DNA of 64,000 bases from Psoroptes ovis (lineage: Eukaryota; Arthropoda; Arachnida; Sarcoptiformes; Psoroptidae), in contig PQWQ01000001.1 of assembly GCA_002943765.1 (NCBI GenBank), positions 2,046,001 to 2,110,000 on the forward strand. Direction: 5' to 3'. The notes below the pieces were generated by a model that was given only the letters and a program-made list of their open reading frames with translations, did no database searches and was not told the DNA's origin. This document shows positions 41,501-54,356 of the stretch, one piece after another (position 1 is the stretch's first letter; each line of letters begins with the position of its first letter). The position numbers and the translations under genes were made by a program.

Positions 41501-42511
41501 ATCCCAGGTAATATGCCAATCTGTACCTGAGTCAACAAGCCAAGAATCAGATTTTTCTGCCTTTGAAACAGCTTTAACAATGGCTTGAATTTTTCGTGAA
41601 CCTATGGATGGCTTTTTGTATCTTGGTACATTGAAATTATTTTTATTGTTGTTATTGTTGTTGGTGTGACTGTTGCTGCTGGTGCTGGATGGGCCATCTT
41701 CATTATATTTTTTATTGAATTTTTGTTTTTTCAATAAATGTGGATATTTTTTGAAACATTTATCAATAGAATGACCGGATTTTTTACAATAGGCACAATG
41801 TGATTTATTAATTTTGGCAATAGTATTTCTTTGATTTGAGGCAATTGACGTGGAAGAAACATTATCAAATTGTCTCAATGCCATTTTAAGATCATCATAA
41901 TCAATCTTTTGTCGTTTACCGACATCAATCAATACGGGTTGATACATGGAAGGTAATTTTGCCAACAATAGATGTACCTTCATTGCATTATTGCCAGAAA
42001 AATCATTGCCCAAAGATTCATATTTTGCTTCATAATTGGCAATAAATTGATCGAGCGAAACTGAGTGATCAAAACGTAGAGTCAGAATTTCACAGAATCG
42101 TTTGTGTGTCATTGAGACATCATCGGACTCACGAGTTGTCATATACCGGTAAATTTCAAAAGCGGTATTATATGACTTGATTTGGGCAACAGTATTGATT
42201 GAAAAGGTTGTGGCCATCAAAACGCCCAGTTTCTCGGCACATTTGTCCTTAATATCTGTAGTGAGATATTGTTCTTTCTCAATGAATTTAAAAATTGAAT
42301 CAATTTTCATCTTCCATTGTGCATAATTATTGCCATCAAATTTAATGCATGAGTCGAACAATGGTTGTGAATTGTTTACTTGGAGTGCCGGTCCCAATTC
42401 ATTATTTGGCTGACTTTGAAATGAAGACAATACGTTTGTAAGATTCTGCATGCATGCGATTAAATTTGGATCTGAAATAAATGTTGTATTCGATGATCCA
42501 GCAGCAGCCAT
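38585..42511 (-). CDS. Ty1/copia gag-pol polyprotein, truncated in RNase H
   Basis: A 1,308-codon ORF starting MAAAGSS. Order: gag (UBN2-like, NYAQWKMKIDSIF); zinc knuckle CAYCKKSGHSIDKC; protease WLVDSGTDWHIT; integrase zinc region RLGHCGQ ... CKICIENK; integrase core with VDLADF, LRSDNGLEFSN and SAYNPQQNALAE; a long Ser/Asn/Asp linker; RT with LDVANAFLNA, CLYGLKQASLMWYK and the catalytic box YVDD; then the start of RNase H (VDADFANDQSRQS). The protein stops six residues after RQS, where full copia RNase H continues for roughly another 100. The stop TGA overlaps the ATG of the gypsy frame. The Ser/Asn linker copies the composition of host proteins. Enzyme motifs look intact, so the copia half is degraded only by loss of its 3' part. 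Confidence 0.93.
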   Translation of the reverse strand: MAAAGSSNTTFISDPNLIACMQNLTNVLSSFQSQPNNELGPALQVNNSQPLFDSCIKFDGNNYAQWKMKIDSIFKFIEKEQYLTTDIKDKCAEKLGVLMATTFSINTVAQIKSYNTAFEIYRYMTTRESDDVSMTHKRFCEILTLRFDHSVSLDQFIANYEAKYESLGNDFSGNNAMKVHLLLAKLPSMYQPVLIDVGKRQKIDYDDLKMALRQFDNVSSTSIASNQRNTIAKINKSHCAYCKKSGHSIDKCFKKYPHLLKKQKFNKKYNEDGPSSTSSNSHTNNNNNNKNNFNVPRYKKPSIGSRKIQAIVKAVSKAEKSDSWLVDSGTDWHITWDEKFLINPTKHEDEFRTATGELVKSISIGEVLLENGLRLFNVVCCPAVDQNFISVEQLMDENFEITFKNHRCFIKQNDIEYVVKKGERLYSIIYGSESSCNKINGIWHNRLGHCGQTVYSQCIKKFNLPIEDNNQCKICIENKSRLSSHTMVTDFLNYDVFEKIHVDLADFVTPSFNGKRYLLVIVDQRSSYTWYDLLSAKSEACEKLIKFINFVTKHHHAKIKYLRSDNGLEFSNKTLDEFLMANGIEHQHSSAYNPQQNALAECKIRVIKSYVRSMLNSANLQHEYWAETCKTAIYIINRLPCIARNSDIPFELVFKRPCSYTHFRTFGCVAYIVLPHQKRKHCLNPVGIKCLFLGYAGAKNYRLYDVENDKIFITPHVKFVEHEMYFSENQSTSSSPSSSSSSTSSSFVNSDFNNQNSFYSPTVSSSTFLNSDFNNSICDKTENINSENLNNDDEQNNCDNFENFSCDNNDNSRVNNYNNCDDNDESTCINDFDFPSSIHADDNSDLNSDVFNTLVFNDNLNNTIQSSSSDSSASLSSSWSASNSTAASSSSSITQNNNISAQPLRRSSRSTKGKRPERYGQLCSICRIVSNNLINDDDDFIPKTYEAAINCKNADKWIAAIDKEMKQIRSHNVFVYPTEEEMKIKNKKIINSHFIFSKKRDGTYKARLVANGHLQSYGDHYTTTASPTPSKDALLLLLSFVKKNNWHMAQLDVANAFLNASIDELIFTIPPPSYGENKLMKFNKCLYGLKQASLMWYKTLANYFKSIGFHQSPAELCLFMKNSVYVYIYVDDIIIAGSSKNDIDNIIKSLEKKFDLHKISNFNDYLGLTIIDCENYFIINQTNYIDKLLLQYQWNHLKPATTPIVELYKHNENEHINDDLPVRNLIGSLLYISRNSRPDIAFAVNHLSQFQGKPTHSLLAAIKRIFRYLIATKDYGIKIGPYNDDLHVYVDADFANDQSRQSVRMISQ

Positions 42512-42696
42512 TTTTCAATCATTAATTGATTCAAATTCGTTTAATAATAATAATAAATAAATCAATAAATAAATAGATGAAATAAATAAATAAAAAATTG
42601 ATCACACCAATAAAAACGATTGAAACAATAAAAACACATATGAAAATAAATACGATGAAACTGTACATAAATGATGTATTGATGATTTTTTTTTCT

Positions 42697-42707
42697 CTCT
42701 GCTACCA
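42697..42707 (-). other. Primer binding site (initiator tRNA-Met type)
   Basis: On the minus strand the site reads TGGTAGCAGAG, two to three bases after the terminal repeat. It is the complement of the CTCTGCTACCA 3' end typical of animal initiator tRNA-Met, which copia-group elements use to prime minus-strand synthesis. The match stops after 11 bases. Confidence 0.75.
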
Positions 42708-42709
42708 AT

Positions 42710-42820
42710 TAATATATGAAACTAAATCGAATCAATCTAATACATCATTTTGAATATAATATATATAATATTTATTGATAAAAACATTTAAAATAAATAA
42801 AAAATTGAAATTAAAATATA
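42710..42820 (-). repeat. Upstream 111-bp terminal repeat (part of 5' LTR)
   Basis: It appears identical to 36147-36257. On the minus strand a TATATAAG box lies at 42851-42844, about 31 nt before the repeat begins, so the repeat could start at the transcription start and represent R plus U5. Upstream sequence to about 42955, starting TGTTAACC, may be U3. Confidence 0.8.
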
Positions 42821-42955
42821 TCTTAACAAACAATCGACTACGACTTATATACTGATTGATTACATTCATGTTTGAAATATGTTGTGTGTACAATCATAGT
42901 TCATATTATATTATGCTGCATGGTCAAACAAACCGTCAAAAACGGTTGGTTAACA

Positions 42956-44965
42956 CTTTTCCGTCATTGGTATAGTGATTATAAACAATTTGACACACAT
43001 ATTCATGCACAAATATTGAGCAATTAGAGCGAATTAAAATTTAATTTAAATTTTTTTATGAGTATTTTATTATTATTAATTCAAAAAAAACTCAAGTCTA
43101 TGTTGATGTTTGTATGATGGAAAGTGATTTTTTCAGAAACAATTATCATTTTACATTGAAATCATAATTTCGTAATTTGTATTTTTTGTACTGATTTTCA
43201 TTTATATTAAAAATGAAAATTAAAAAACCAAAATAAAAAATTAATTAATTTTTTTATTTAATTTTAGTATTAATTATAATATGATTGAATTCAATAATGA
43301 ACATTTTGTATCTTATTCAATGGAATAATTTTTTCAGGAAAAAAATGATAATAAAATTTTAATTCCATTTTATAGTAATGTTCAGTGATTTTTATTTTGA
43401 TTATTTTTGAAATTAAATTAAAAATCACAAAATATTCAATTTGACTGCAGAATTGAGTACATCAGTGTTCATCATTGTTTTCATACATGACTGATTGAAA
43501 TCAACCAAACTTGAGTAAGGAAAAAAAATGAGTTGAAAAATTTCGGTTAAAGTTTAATCATCATCAAAAAAGAGCGATATTAATATGAATGGTACGCTGT
43601 TTGGATTGGACAGCTTTAGCGAATGTTGATTTTTCATAAACGTAGCGATCCGTTTGCGGCATTTTCGTGAACAATACTAAATAAATAAATGAACAAATTT
43701 AATAAAATAAAATGAAAACAATCGACAATCGTTGACAACATGTCAAATGATTTTATTTTTTATTTTTTTGGTTGAAAGAATCATTTCGTATTATTTAAAA
43801 TTATGTCCACTTTCCATAATAATGAAAATTATCAATGAACAATTTTGATTCATATAAAAACTGTTGATGTTTTGATAGCATCAAAATTGAAAATATCAAA
43901 GCTTTACGATCATACAAACTATACTATTATACATTTATAAACCATATACATCATTATGATTCCGTTTGAAGATATGAACATTTGGTATTTTGAAGCAGAA
44001 TTTTCAATAGAAATCGTACACATATATAAATATGACCTCAGGCTTTGTATTTTCGTTGTTGAAATGCTGTTCATTTTCAAAATTAAGAGAATTCATTTGT
44101 CTGAGACTTCCAAAATAAATTTCCGACAATTTAAAAACCATCAAAATCAAACCATTAATTTGATTTGAATCTTGACTGTATTCGAATATATTTGAATATT
44201 CAAATGTGCCATCAAATTTTGTAAATTGAATTGAAATAAATTAAATTTCATTTTGAAAAATAATAATAATAATGATTGCGAATGTGAATTTCAAATGTGA
44301 ATTTAATCACATAAAAATTAATTACATTTGTGTCATTTTTGCTTAATCGTTTCAAATTTGAAAAAATTACGAAATTTATAAAATTTAAACTCGAAAAAAA
44401 GATTTTCGCAATTCACATACAAATAATAATCGTCAATTATTGAATAATTATCAGGTCAAGTATTTTGCGATTCAAAATTAAAAAAAAAACGGAATTTCAT
44501 CATAAAACCAAGCCCAAAATGAATCATTGAATCGATTCATTCACCAAATAATCCTTGTGAAACAAGTCAAAAAATTTTATTCATTTCAATCTCAAATGTC
44601 AAATTAGTATTTGGTAATTTATTTCAAAAGGTACCGGGGAAATATGAAAAAAAATCATTAATCTTTAATCCTCTCAATGTACTGTATTACCATGATTTTT
44701 TAGGGACCCAAAGATTTATGAAATAAAATAAAATAATCATAATCATCATCATTTCATGCTGTGTTTCATAAAGAGAATTTATGCAATCAAATATTATCGT
44801 AATTAATGAGCACCATTCAATAATCATAATCATATTCATAGTATAATTCCGAGAAAAAATAATCCAAGTCAAAGAACGAATCAATTCAAATAAAATAAAT
44901 CATTAATTAATCAAGTAAATGTAATTAAAGGAAACGAAGAAAACGAAAAAATTTTCAATTTCAAT
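42956..44965. other. Intergenic AT-rich region
   Basis: Two kb between the retrotransposon and the secreted-protein gene. A plus-strand ORF at 43956-44168 and a minus-strand ORF at 44687-44884 have no recognisable features. A less AT-rich patch lies near 43575-43670. I see no gene. Confidence 0.5.
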
Positions 44966-46441
44966 ATGATAAAATCAATGATTTTCATTTCATCCATCAT
45001 AATTATAATATTCCATATAATTACAAGCAATATTACATTAATCGAAGCAACAATATTACAACCATTGATTGATGTTAGTAAGTATTGTTTTGATTTTGTT
45101 TTGAATATGAATTTTGAATATATGATTTTGATTGAAACATTTCATTGATTTAATCAATAAATAATTCAGTTTTCGTGCAGTCAGATTAATTGAATAATTT
45201 AAAAGTTTGAGTTTGATCAAAATCTTTGATTTGATTAGATGATAATGTTCAATTCAAGCAATGATCATTTGATTGGTTCATATTTATTTTCATATTTTTT
45301 TCGACAGAAGGAAACGATGCTATACGGCAAATTCGTTTTCTATATGATTTACATTACAATTCACAGCAAACTTTGATGATGAGGAAAAAATTTCGACATT
45401 TTAATCATTTCTATTTGAATCCAAATAATAATAAATTGATCCATAATAATAATGGTCATAATAATAAATCGTCAAATACATTAATGTACGCTCCATGGAC
45501 GATGGATCAAAGATTAATGTTGATAAAAAATCGTCGTCATTATAATAATAACTATCAACGTTACATCGATAGCCGAAGAAGTGAAGATGCTACATTGAAT
45601 ATCATCGAATTGGAACGTGGAAGACCGTTGTTTGCTGAAATGGATTTCATTCCAAGTAAGTGATTATTGAATTAGTGATTGTTTGTGAAAATCTTTTTGT
45701 CAATTGTATGACATTTATTATTAAATGTGAATGCTTATTTTAAAGATTATTTATTTAACTTTATCGAATTATTTATTTATGATAATTCTATTTTTCAAGA
45801 TTAATTTCGACATATTTACTTATGATAATTCAATTTATTCGAATGTAAATTGATTTTTATCTTTTGTTCAATTTCATTTTCGTCTCATTATTCAAGTTTG
45901 AATTCAAATTTATTCAAAGATCAAATTAAATGTTAAGAAAATCAAATTAGTAAAATGTTTAACAAAAAATCTTTTCTCCTTTCGATGATTAGGATACATA
46001 CCAGAATCGACAAGTCATATAGCGATTAGTGTTACATTACCAGCACATATACGAGGTCGCCAATGGATTCTTGGCTATCATCGTGAACAATTTACTGAAC
46101 CGATTTGTCGTTTATGTACAAATTTAGATAAATCATATACAATACCAGTGACAATATTCTTACCGGATGATGGTTGGTGCTGGCAAGGTCGTGTGCAAAC
46201 AATTTGGAAAATTGAAGCATTGAAATTGAATAACAATCCCAATAAAAATATTCAATTATCATTCAATGAAATTACACCTTTACAACAGCAACATCAGCAA
46301 CAAGAACCAACAGATCAAACAGATATGATATTAGCATATGGGTATGATCAATTGAAACAAATTTCAATTAAAAATAATAACTCGAACATGTCAAGTAAAT
46401 GTCATAATAATCATACAAATGATACAATGATATCTCGATAA
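44966..46441 (+). CDS. Secreted protein of unknown family, three exons
   Basis: Exons 44966..45077, 45308..45655 and 45993..46441 join in phase (donors A|GTAAGT twice; acceptors GACAG and ATTAG) to give 302 aa. The N-terminus has a hydrophobic signal-like stretch (FISSIIIIIFHIIT) with a likely cleavage before TILQPL. The middle is Asn/Arg-rich and includes YAPWTMDQRLML and IIELERGRPLF. The third exon has a compact, conserved-looking part: SHIAISVTLPAHIRGRQWIL, EPICRLCTN and DDGWCWQGRVQTIWKIEAL. The short tail is Gln/Asn-rich. I do not recognise the family. The conserved splice frame and signal peptide make a real gene likely, and extra downstream exons are not needed. It is followed 1.4 kb later by another secreted-protein gene on the same strand. 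Confidence 0.65.
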
Positions 46442-47881
46442 CAATCTCTCATAAATACAAATAAACTATTTTTTTTATTTCAAAATCAAATCAAATAATC
46501 CATCAAATTATTTCAAAAAAAAAATAAATAAATAAATAAATTTCAAACACAAATTTCAATTTTTCTTTCTATTCAAACAATGATGAAACCCTGCAAAAGA
46601 ATAACAATTGAACCAATATTGAACTGAAAATTCATTTCAATTCCTTGGGATTCTTTGAAATTAGAATAAGAATAAGAATTTAAATTCAAATTTCGAAGAA
46701 AAATGTCAATTAAAAAAATTTAGTTTTCGGCAAAACTATGATAAACATTTCAGGAAAATCAAATGAAACAATTGAATCTTATTGACAGATCTTTATTTTT
46801 TTCGGCTATACAACAAATGATTATTATATCAATTGAGGTCAATTTTTAATTTTCGATTCATTCATTTTTGAATTTTACGAATTTCCATGGAAATTTATAT
46901 CTAAAATATGAAAATTATGAACCATTCATTCCAATCTCAAGTGATTCCGATTTGAAAATGATACATTGTTATAAAAATAAAATTGACAAACACACACATT
47001 GAAATATAGAGAAGAAATATAAACAAATAAATAAAAAAATTATTTATTTTGTTTATTTTTATTTTGAAAGATTAGATAAGTTTTTGACATGATAGTAATA
47101 TTTGATTTGTATACAATCATATTATTAACGGAACCCTGATATGCACTGTTTTCTTCACCTTAAAGCGGTCAATTTTCTATGAGCGAAATTCAAGCGAATT
47201 CCAAGTTTCAAGCTTTAGTCAATTTTGAAATCCTATTACGATCATAGAATATCAGATTATGAATTAGATCATCGATGATCATTTATATTTGAAAAACTTT
47301 TGTTGTGAAACAGGAGTTTTCTTGGAATCTCAAGAATCAATGACGTTTCTTGAGAATCTTGGCGTTAAATGAGGTCTTCATATGAGTTGTTTCAAGTTTT
47401 TAAAACGAAATCATTTGTCTTTTGAATTGATTATTTGTAGCTGTTGTTATTTTTTATAATTAGATCAAATTATTTGATAAAGTTACTTGACTAAATAAAG
47501 ATAAATAAATATTAATAAATACAAACATCGCATACATACAAATAAATCTCAAAAGTTTTTTTCTTAGTTCTCAAAATTGTTTGAATTTAATTGAATTGAA
47601 TACAATTAAACGCATAAGTACGCGTAACCAAGATACTGATTTATGATGATTGAGGAAAAATATGATTATTATTATTTTATTTTTCTCTTTGTAAACACGT
47701 CTGAAGCATTGATAATCAGCGACCGGTAGTGTCTTGTTCAATATAGGAAAAATTCAAAGAATCAAATATTTAATATCTAATTTTAGATTCATTGTGTGAT
47801 ACTGATCTATGCAATATTACATTATTCTTCCGATAAATAAATTCATCAATAAAAATAGAAATAAAAATTATAATTAACAAA
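46442..47881. other. Intergenic region between the two secreted-protein genes
   Basis: 1.4 kb AT-rich spacer with 3' end signals of the upstream gene (AATAAATAAATAAAT near 46522) and presumably the promoter of the downstream one. No ORF of interest seen. Confidence 0.5.
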
Positions 47882-48556
47882 ATGAAATTAAAAATTAAAA
47901 TTGATCATAAAAAATTAATATTAATACTATTGATGACATCAGCGTTGTTTGAATTCACCATGGAACAATCATATTATAAACCTGATTTCGCTATCGATAA
48001 TATTGTATCAAAATGTAATTTTGAATTGAATAATTGTCGTTTTCGTAATCAATTCAATTTAGCATTATTTCGACGTTATTTGAATATGGAAAAGAAATTT
48101 TTCAATCGTAATTCAATGTTATTGTTGAATATAAATACAAAACGTTCAAAACGTTATCCAGGATCAAGACTAATCACCCCATATTATCAAGCAAAATATC
48201 GTAATGCATGTCTATTTTTATCATATCGTTATTCCGGTGCAGGCATGAAACGTTTTTTTATCATACAACAAGATGATGATAATCATTGTATATATTCAGA
48301 TGATCGTACCAAAAAATATTACTCATCAACAAATAGTATTGAAGATTATTGGAATCATATTGAAATACAGCTTGATTTAAGTAATGGTGATGCTAGATTT
48401 TTTCTTGAAATACATTTTAATCACATGAATAAAACTGGTTATTTTGCTATTGGTGATTTTAATTTTGGTTATGGTAATTGTAAAAATAAAATTGAAAATC
48501 ATTGTTATGATAATATTATTAATAGACATATAAATGTAGCACCGACAGCAACATAG
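47882..48556 (+). CDS. Secreted MAM-domain-like protein, single exon
   Basis: 224 aa. An N-terminal signal peptide is visible (KLILILLMTSALFEF). The body fits a divergent MAM fold: CNFELNNCRF near residue 45, GSRLITP, ACLFLSYRYSGAGMKRF, then YWNHIEIQLDLSNGDARFFL and GYFAIGDFNFGYGNC near the end. These are the cysteine, strand and final G-x-x-A-x-x-D-x-x-x-x-x-G-x-C landmarks of MAM domains. MAM domains mediate adhesion in extracellular proteins; no membrane anchor or other domain is present here, so a small secreted adhesion or matrix protein is the best inference. Divergence is high and the assignment rests on pattern, not on a search. Confidence 0.65.
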   Translation: MKLKIKIDHKKLILILLMTSALFEFTMEQSYYKPDFAIDNIVSKCNFELNNCRFRNQFNLALFRRYLNMEKKFFNRNSMLLLNINTKRSKRYPGSRLITPYYQAKYRNACLFLSYRYSGAGMKRFFIIQQDDDNHCIYSDDRTKKYYSSTNSIEDYWNHIEIQLDLSNGDARFFLEIHFNHMNKTGYFAIGDFNFGYGNCKNKIENHCYDNIINRHINVAPTAT

Positions 48557-50863
48557 AGCATATTTTTATATTTTCAACCCAAAAAATGAAAATGAAAACA
48601 TGCATAAATATATTGATAATATGATTTGACAGAACATTTATTTAATTTTATTCTAAAAAATAAATGTTTTTGAAAACATTTTAAATTTAAACAAAAAGTT
48701 CCTGAAATTTAAATTTTTTTAATTTAAGAATTTTCTACCATCCATTTTTCTCCTGCATTTGCTTTCCTGCATTAAATAATAATTCAACTAATATTCAACA
48801 ACACGAAAAAAATTATAATTTCATCATACACGAATTGCAATATTAAATTATCAAAATGAATTTTCAAAATCAAAAAAAGAAAGTATATCAAAAATCATCA
48901 TATTCAGCAATCCTTACAAACATCAATGTATTTCAATCAGATAATCAACGATCAATTCATGATGGAATTCAATGAACGGTAAAATATTCAATGTTCATTT
49001 TGGATCGATCCAATTTATAATTTGATTTTTTTTGTTATACTATAAAATAGATTTGCAAAAAATCGCTTTCATCTTCAATAACATCTTCATCAATTTTTAT
49101 TTCGATAATAAATTGAAAATAATTTTTAAAAATCTTGAAAATTTAAAAATTTTAAATTTTAAAATAAAAATTCTTCAAGAAGAAACAAAAATCATTTCCA
49201 AAATTCTTATTTTCGAAATTCTTTGAAAAACTCCGATTGCCATCTTAAAAATCCAATTCCAATCTTTTAAAAATTTAGTCAATCAATTCACTTTTTTTTC
49301 ATTTTTTATTTCTTCCATTTGTAAATCATTTACGAATGGAAAAATAAGATAAATGAGGGGCAAAAATTAATGAATGAATTAATCAGAATTCCATTGAATT
49401 TTTAATTTTTTCCCATTTTCGTTTCTTATTTTCCATTTTCTTCGACCGGATCAAAAGTACGACCGATCAAAATTTAATAATTGTTCCAATTATGATTAAA
49501 ATCTCCAGTTGAAAATAAAATAACTGGGTTTCAATTCAAAGGCAATCTTTGCAATTTGCTATATTGATCTCATGTCAAAATATTATTATTAAAACAGCGA
49601 TCCCGAATTGAATTTGATTTGAACGGAAAATTTTTCATTTCGAAATCAAAATAAAGAATGAAAAAAGGGAAAAAATTTTATTTCAATTAAATTTCGATTA
49701 TGATTTCCAAAATCATAATTTCAAATCACAAATTTAATGTTTTGATTGATGGTGGTGGTGAACTTATATACGGAAAAAATAAGAAAACTTTTTGTATTTC
49801 GATTTCCTTGAAGAATTTTGATTTTTGATTGAAAAAAAAAATCAAACCAAAACAAAATAGTAAAAAGGATCAATTCCAAAATAAATGGATCGATTTGAAT
49901 TTGAAATGATTGAAAATGTTTATTTTTTTCAAAAAAATGCACCGAGGTATGAATCAAAAAGTGTACGTACGTATTAATCAATGAATTTCTTTGATCTCAT
50001 AGATTAAAGATCTCTACGATCTCGGAGATTTGAATGTGAAACCGAAATATTGATGTTGAATGATAAGAACAGCAATAATACGGTGGAATAATAAGGTGAA
50101 ATCTGTTGTTGTTATTCGGTTCATTTTGTTGTTACGAAATTCGATACAAACAATACTTGAATAGTAACTTGATAAAACAGAAATAAACAAAATACTCCAA
50201 GTAAAAATAAGAAGAGAACCACAATTGAATTTTTTTTTCTCGATTCATCATCATCATTGTTTGGTTTGAAGATATTCGAAACACATTTGGAACATATTTG
50301 AAATTGTAAAAATAGCATCAAGGATGAAAACGATGTCAAATTCTGAAGAAATTGAATTTGAATTTTGAAACTCTGTATCATAATTCGAATATGAAATACC
50401 GCCGAAGAATAATCGTAAAATTGTTGAATCTACAAAATTATGGTTACAGAAATATTGATGTTTGAAAATAACGGCAACGACCATCAACAACGACAACGGC
50501 AACAACAACAATGATAATGATAAATGTAAATATATGAAAATCCCAAAATGAAAGCGAAGAAAAAAAGAATAATATGAATTCTCATGAATATATTTGAAAA
50601 GAAAACATAATAGAAAGTAATATTATTATAATTTGGTTATGAAATAAGACATAGAGACAAACAAACATACAATGATTATATTAATAATAATCGTTTATTG
50701 ATCGAAATAAAAGAATGAAATGGAATTTTCTCATAAAATTTTCAATGATAATAATTTTTATGATTTTATATGAATAATTTTATTTTATTTTTTTTGGTCG
50801 ATGAAATAAAAACAAAATTATAAATTTTTGAATAAAGAAATAAATATGTTGTCCATATAATTA
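48557..50863. other. Intergenic AT-rich region
   Basis: 2.3 kb between convergent MAM-like and GPCR genes. Short ORFs at 49032-49226 (plus), 49721-49981 (minus) and 50121-50511 (minus) are Ile/Phe/Lys-rich and look like chance reads of AT-rich DNA. Nothing supportable found. Confidence 0.5.
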
Positions 50864-52848
<1,985 letters not shown>

Positions 52849-54356
52849 ATTCGATTAGATATTCTAATTAATAATTAATTTTGATTGATTTTCGATTAGA
52901 TGATTTTTATTCATTGAAAAAATATTCAAGAATTATTGAATCTTCACCTGAAGGATGTCTTCAAATAACCACTGTTACTTCAACTATAATAAATAATGAA
53001 TTCAAAATTCAATTTATAAATGAAAAATTTCAATTTTTAAAAAACAAAATAAACAATTTTTTAAAGAATTTTGGTTCAAGACTGTTTATTTGATTATTTA
53101 TTTTCATGATGATGCTTGAAGCAATGGACAATTTATTGAGAAATTAAAAAAATGAAGATTAAATTTTTTCGAAAATTTTAAAAGAATTTAAAACTCAAAT
53201 TACCATAAATGAACAGAATCTTATCGAAACGAAACCAGAGATCAAACATTGAATGAATGTTTTTTTAAAAGAGAATTGAGGAGAAACTTAACCGATGAAA
53301 AAATGATTGAATTTCAAATATGATCACAAACGATTTACCATTGCGCTGTTAGTTGGTTGTTCGGTGTTTTTTTGTTTTGTTATCATCACCGTTGCATGAT
53401 TATTTCATTGTATACAAAGTGAATTTTTTGTATGAAAAAGTGTTCTTTGATTCTGTGAAAAAAGGTAAAAAAATATTAACCCTTAGCACTCGAGGTAATT
53501 ACAGCGCAAGCAAGCCAGCGGCTCGACAATTTTTCACACTCATGATAAATGGTGACTGGCGGGCGCCTATCGAGTTGCTGCAGTACATCTTATGGTGAGT
53601 GATGCTCACCGCTCGAGTTTTAAGGATTAAATAATATTGATGATAATAATAATGAAAATGTTCAAACATGCTCATTATAAATTTATCAATGCTTTTCATT
53701 ATTGTTAAGTCGTCAGTAGAAATGAAATGAAAATGAGAAAAACATTCATTTTCATGCGGATAATTTGATGGAACTCTAAAAACATGAAGAAACAACACCA
53801 CACCGAGAGAAAAATGTATATTCAAAACTATATCGCGGCGACTTCAAAAACATGGAATTTTTTTCCATTTTTTCTCGTCCATGAAAACAAAGATAAATGC
53901 GCTGGATCATATAATAATCGAAGAAATAATACTGAAGCATCCATTGATGAATCAACTGCAGAATCCGCTGAAAAAACAAGTACAGAATCTGGGCAAAGAA
54001 TTTTTCAAATAATAAATGGATTGATAAGCGACGGATGATATAAAGAAAAAGCTAATTCGGATTTGCATATAAATATTTTTTATTTTTTTCGTTTTCATTC
54101 ATTTGATCGAAATTAATTGTTGTAAAAAATGAAGAAATTATTATAATTCATTAAAACATTTTTGATTAATAACAAAATATAAAAATGTCAAAATATTTTG
54201 CCAACAATGTTTATCATATACAAACAAACAAGTAAAATACAAATAAAAACATTTTGAATAAATTAAATCGATAAGAATTTAGTTGGAATGAAAGATAATG
54301 AAGAAGAAATAGAAAAATAGTTCACCGAAAATGTGGTTCATGGACTGTGAAATTCG
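52849..54356. other. Intergenic region containing a MITE
   Basis: 1.5 kb between the GPCR start and a minus-strand orphan ORF. Apart from the MITE at 53480-53626 it is AT-rich. Opposing ORFs at 53776-53979 and 53784-54038 have no family resemblance and I do not support either. Confidence 0.5.
53480..53626. mobile_element. Short piggyBac-like MITE flanked by TTAA
   Basis: The left end TTAA-CCCTTAGCACTCGAG and right end CTCGAGTTTTAAGGA-TTAA form imperfect inverted repeats (about 16 of 19 matching when TTAA is included). They are flanked on both sides by TTAA (53476-53479 and 53627-53630), the target-site duplication typical of piggyBac elements. The 147-bp interior has no ORF, is clearly GC-richer than its surroundings and carries a hairpin near the right end (GGTGAG ... 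CTCACC). It is non-autonomous; the family assignment rests on the TTAA and the CCC-starting terminus. Confidence 0.75.

Larger units (their letters stand above)
36147..42955 (-). mobile_element. Chimeric LTR retrotransposon: copia-type 5' part joined to gypsy-type 3' part
   Basis: A pair of 111-bp direct repeats, identical as far as I can read, bounds the element at 36147-36257 and 42710-42820. Just inside the right repeat (the 5' end on the minus strand) is a tRNA-iMet-type primer binding site. The first long ORF is a Ty1/copia gag-pol that stops early in RNase H. The second starts mid reverse transcriptase of a Ty3/gypsy element. Both frames are otherwise intact, which argues for a young insertion. 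The right boundary at about 42955 (TGTTAACC) is a guess for the full 5' LTR start; the repeat itself ends at 42820. I found no clear target-site duplication. Confidence 0.85.

Noticed and set aside
53776..54038. Opposing ORFs next to the MITE
   Set aside because: Two frames over the same DNA, neither with recognisable features or plausible splice partners.
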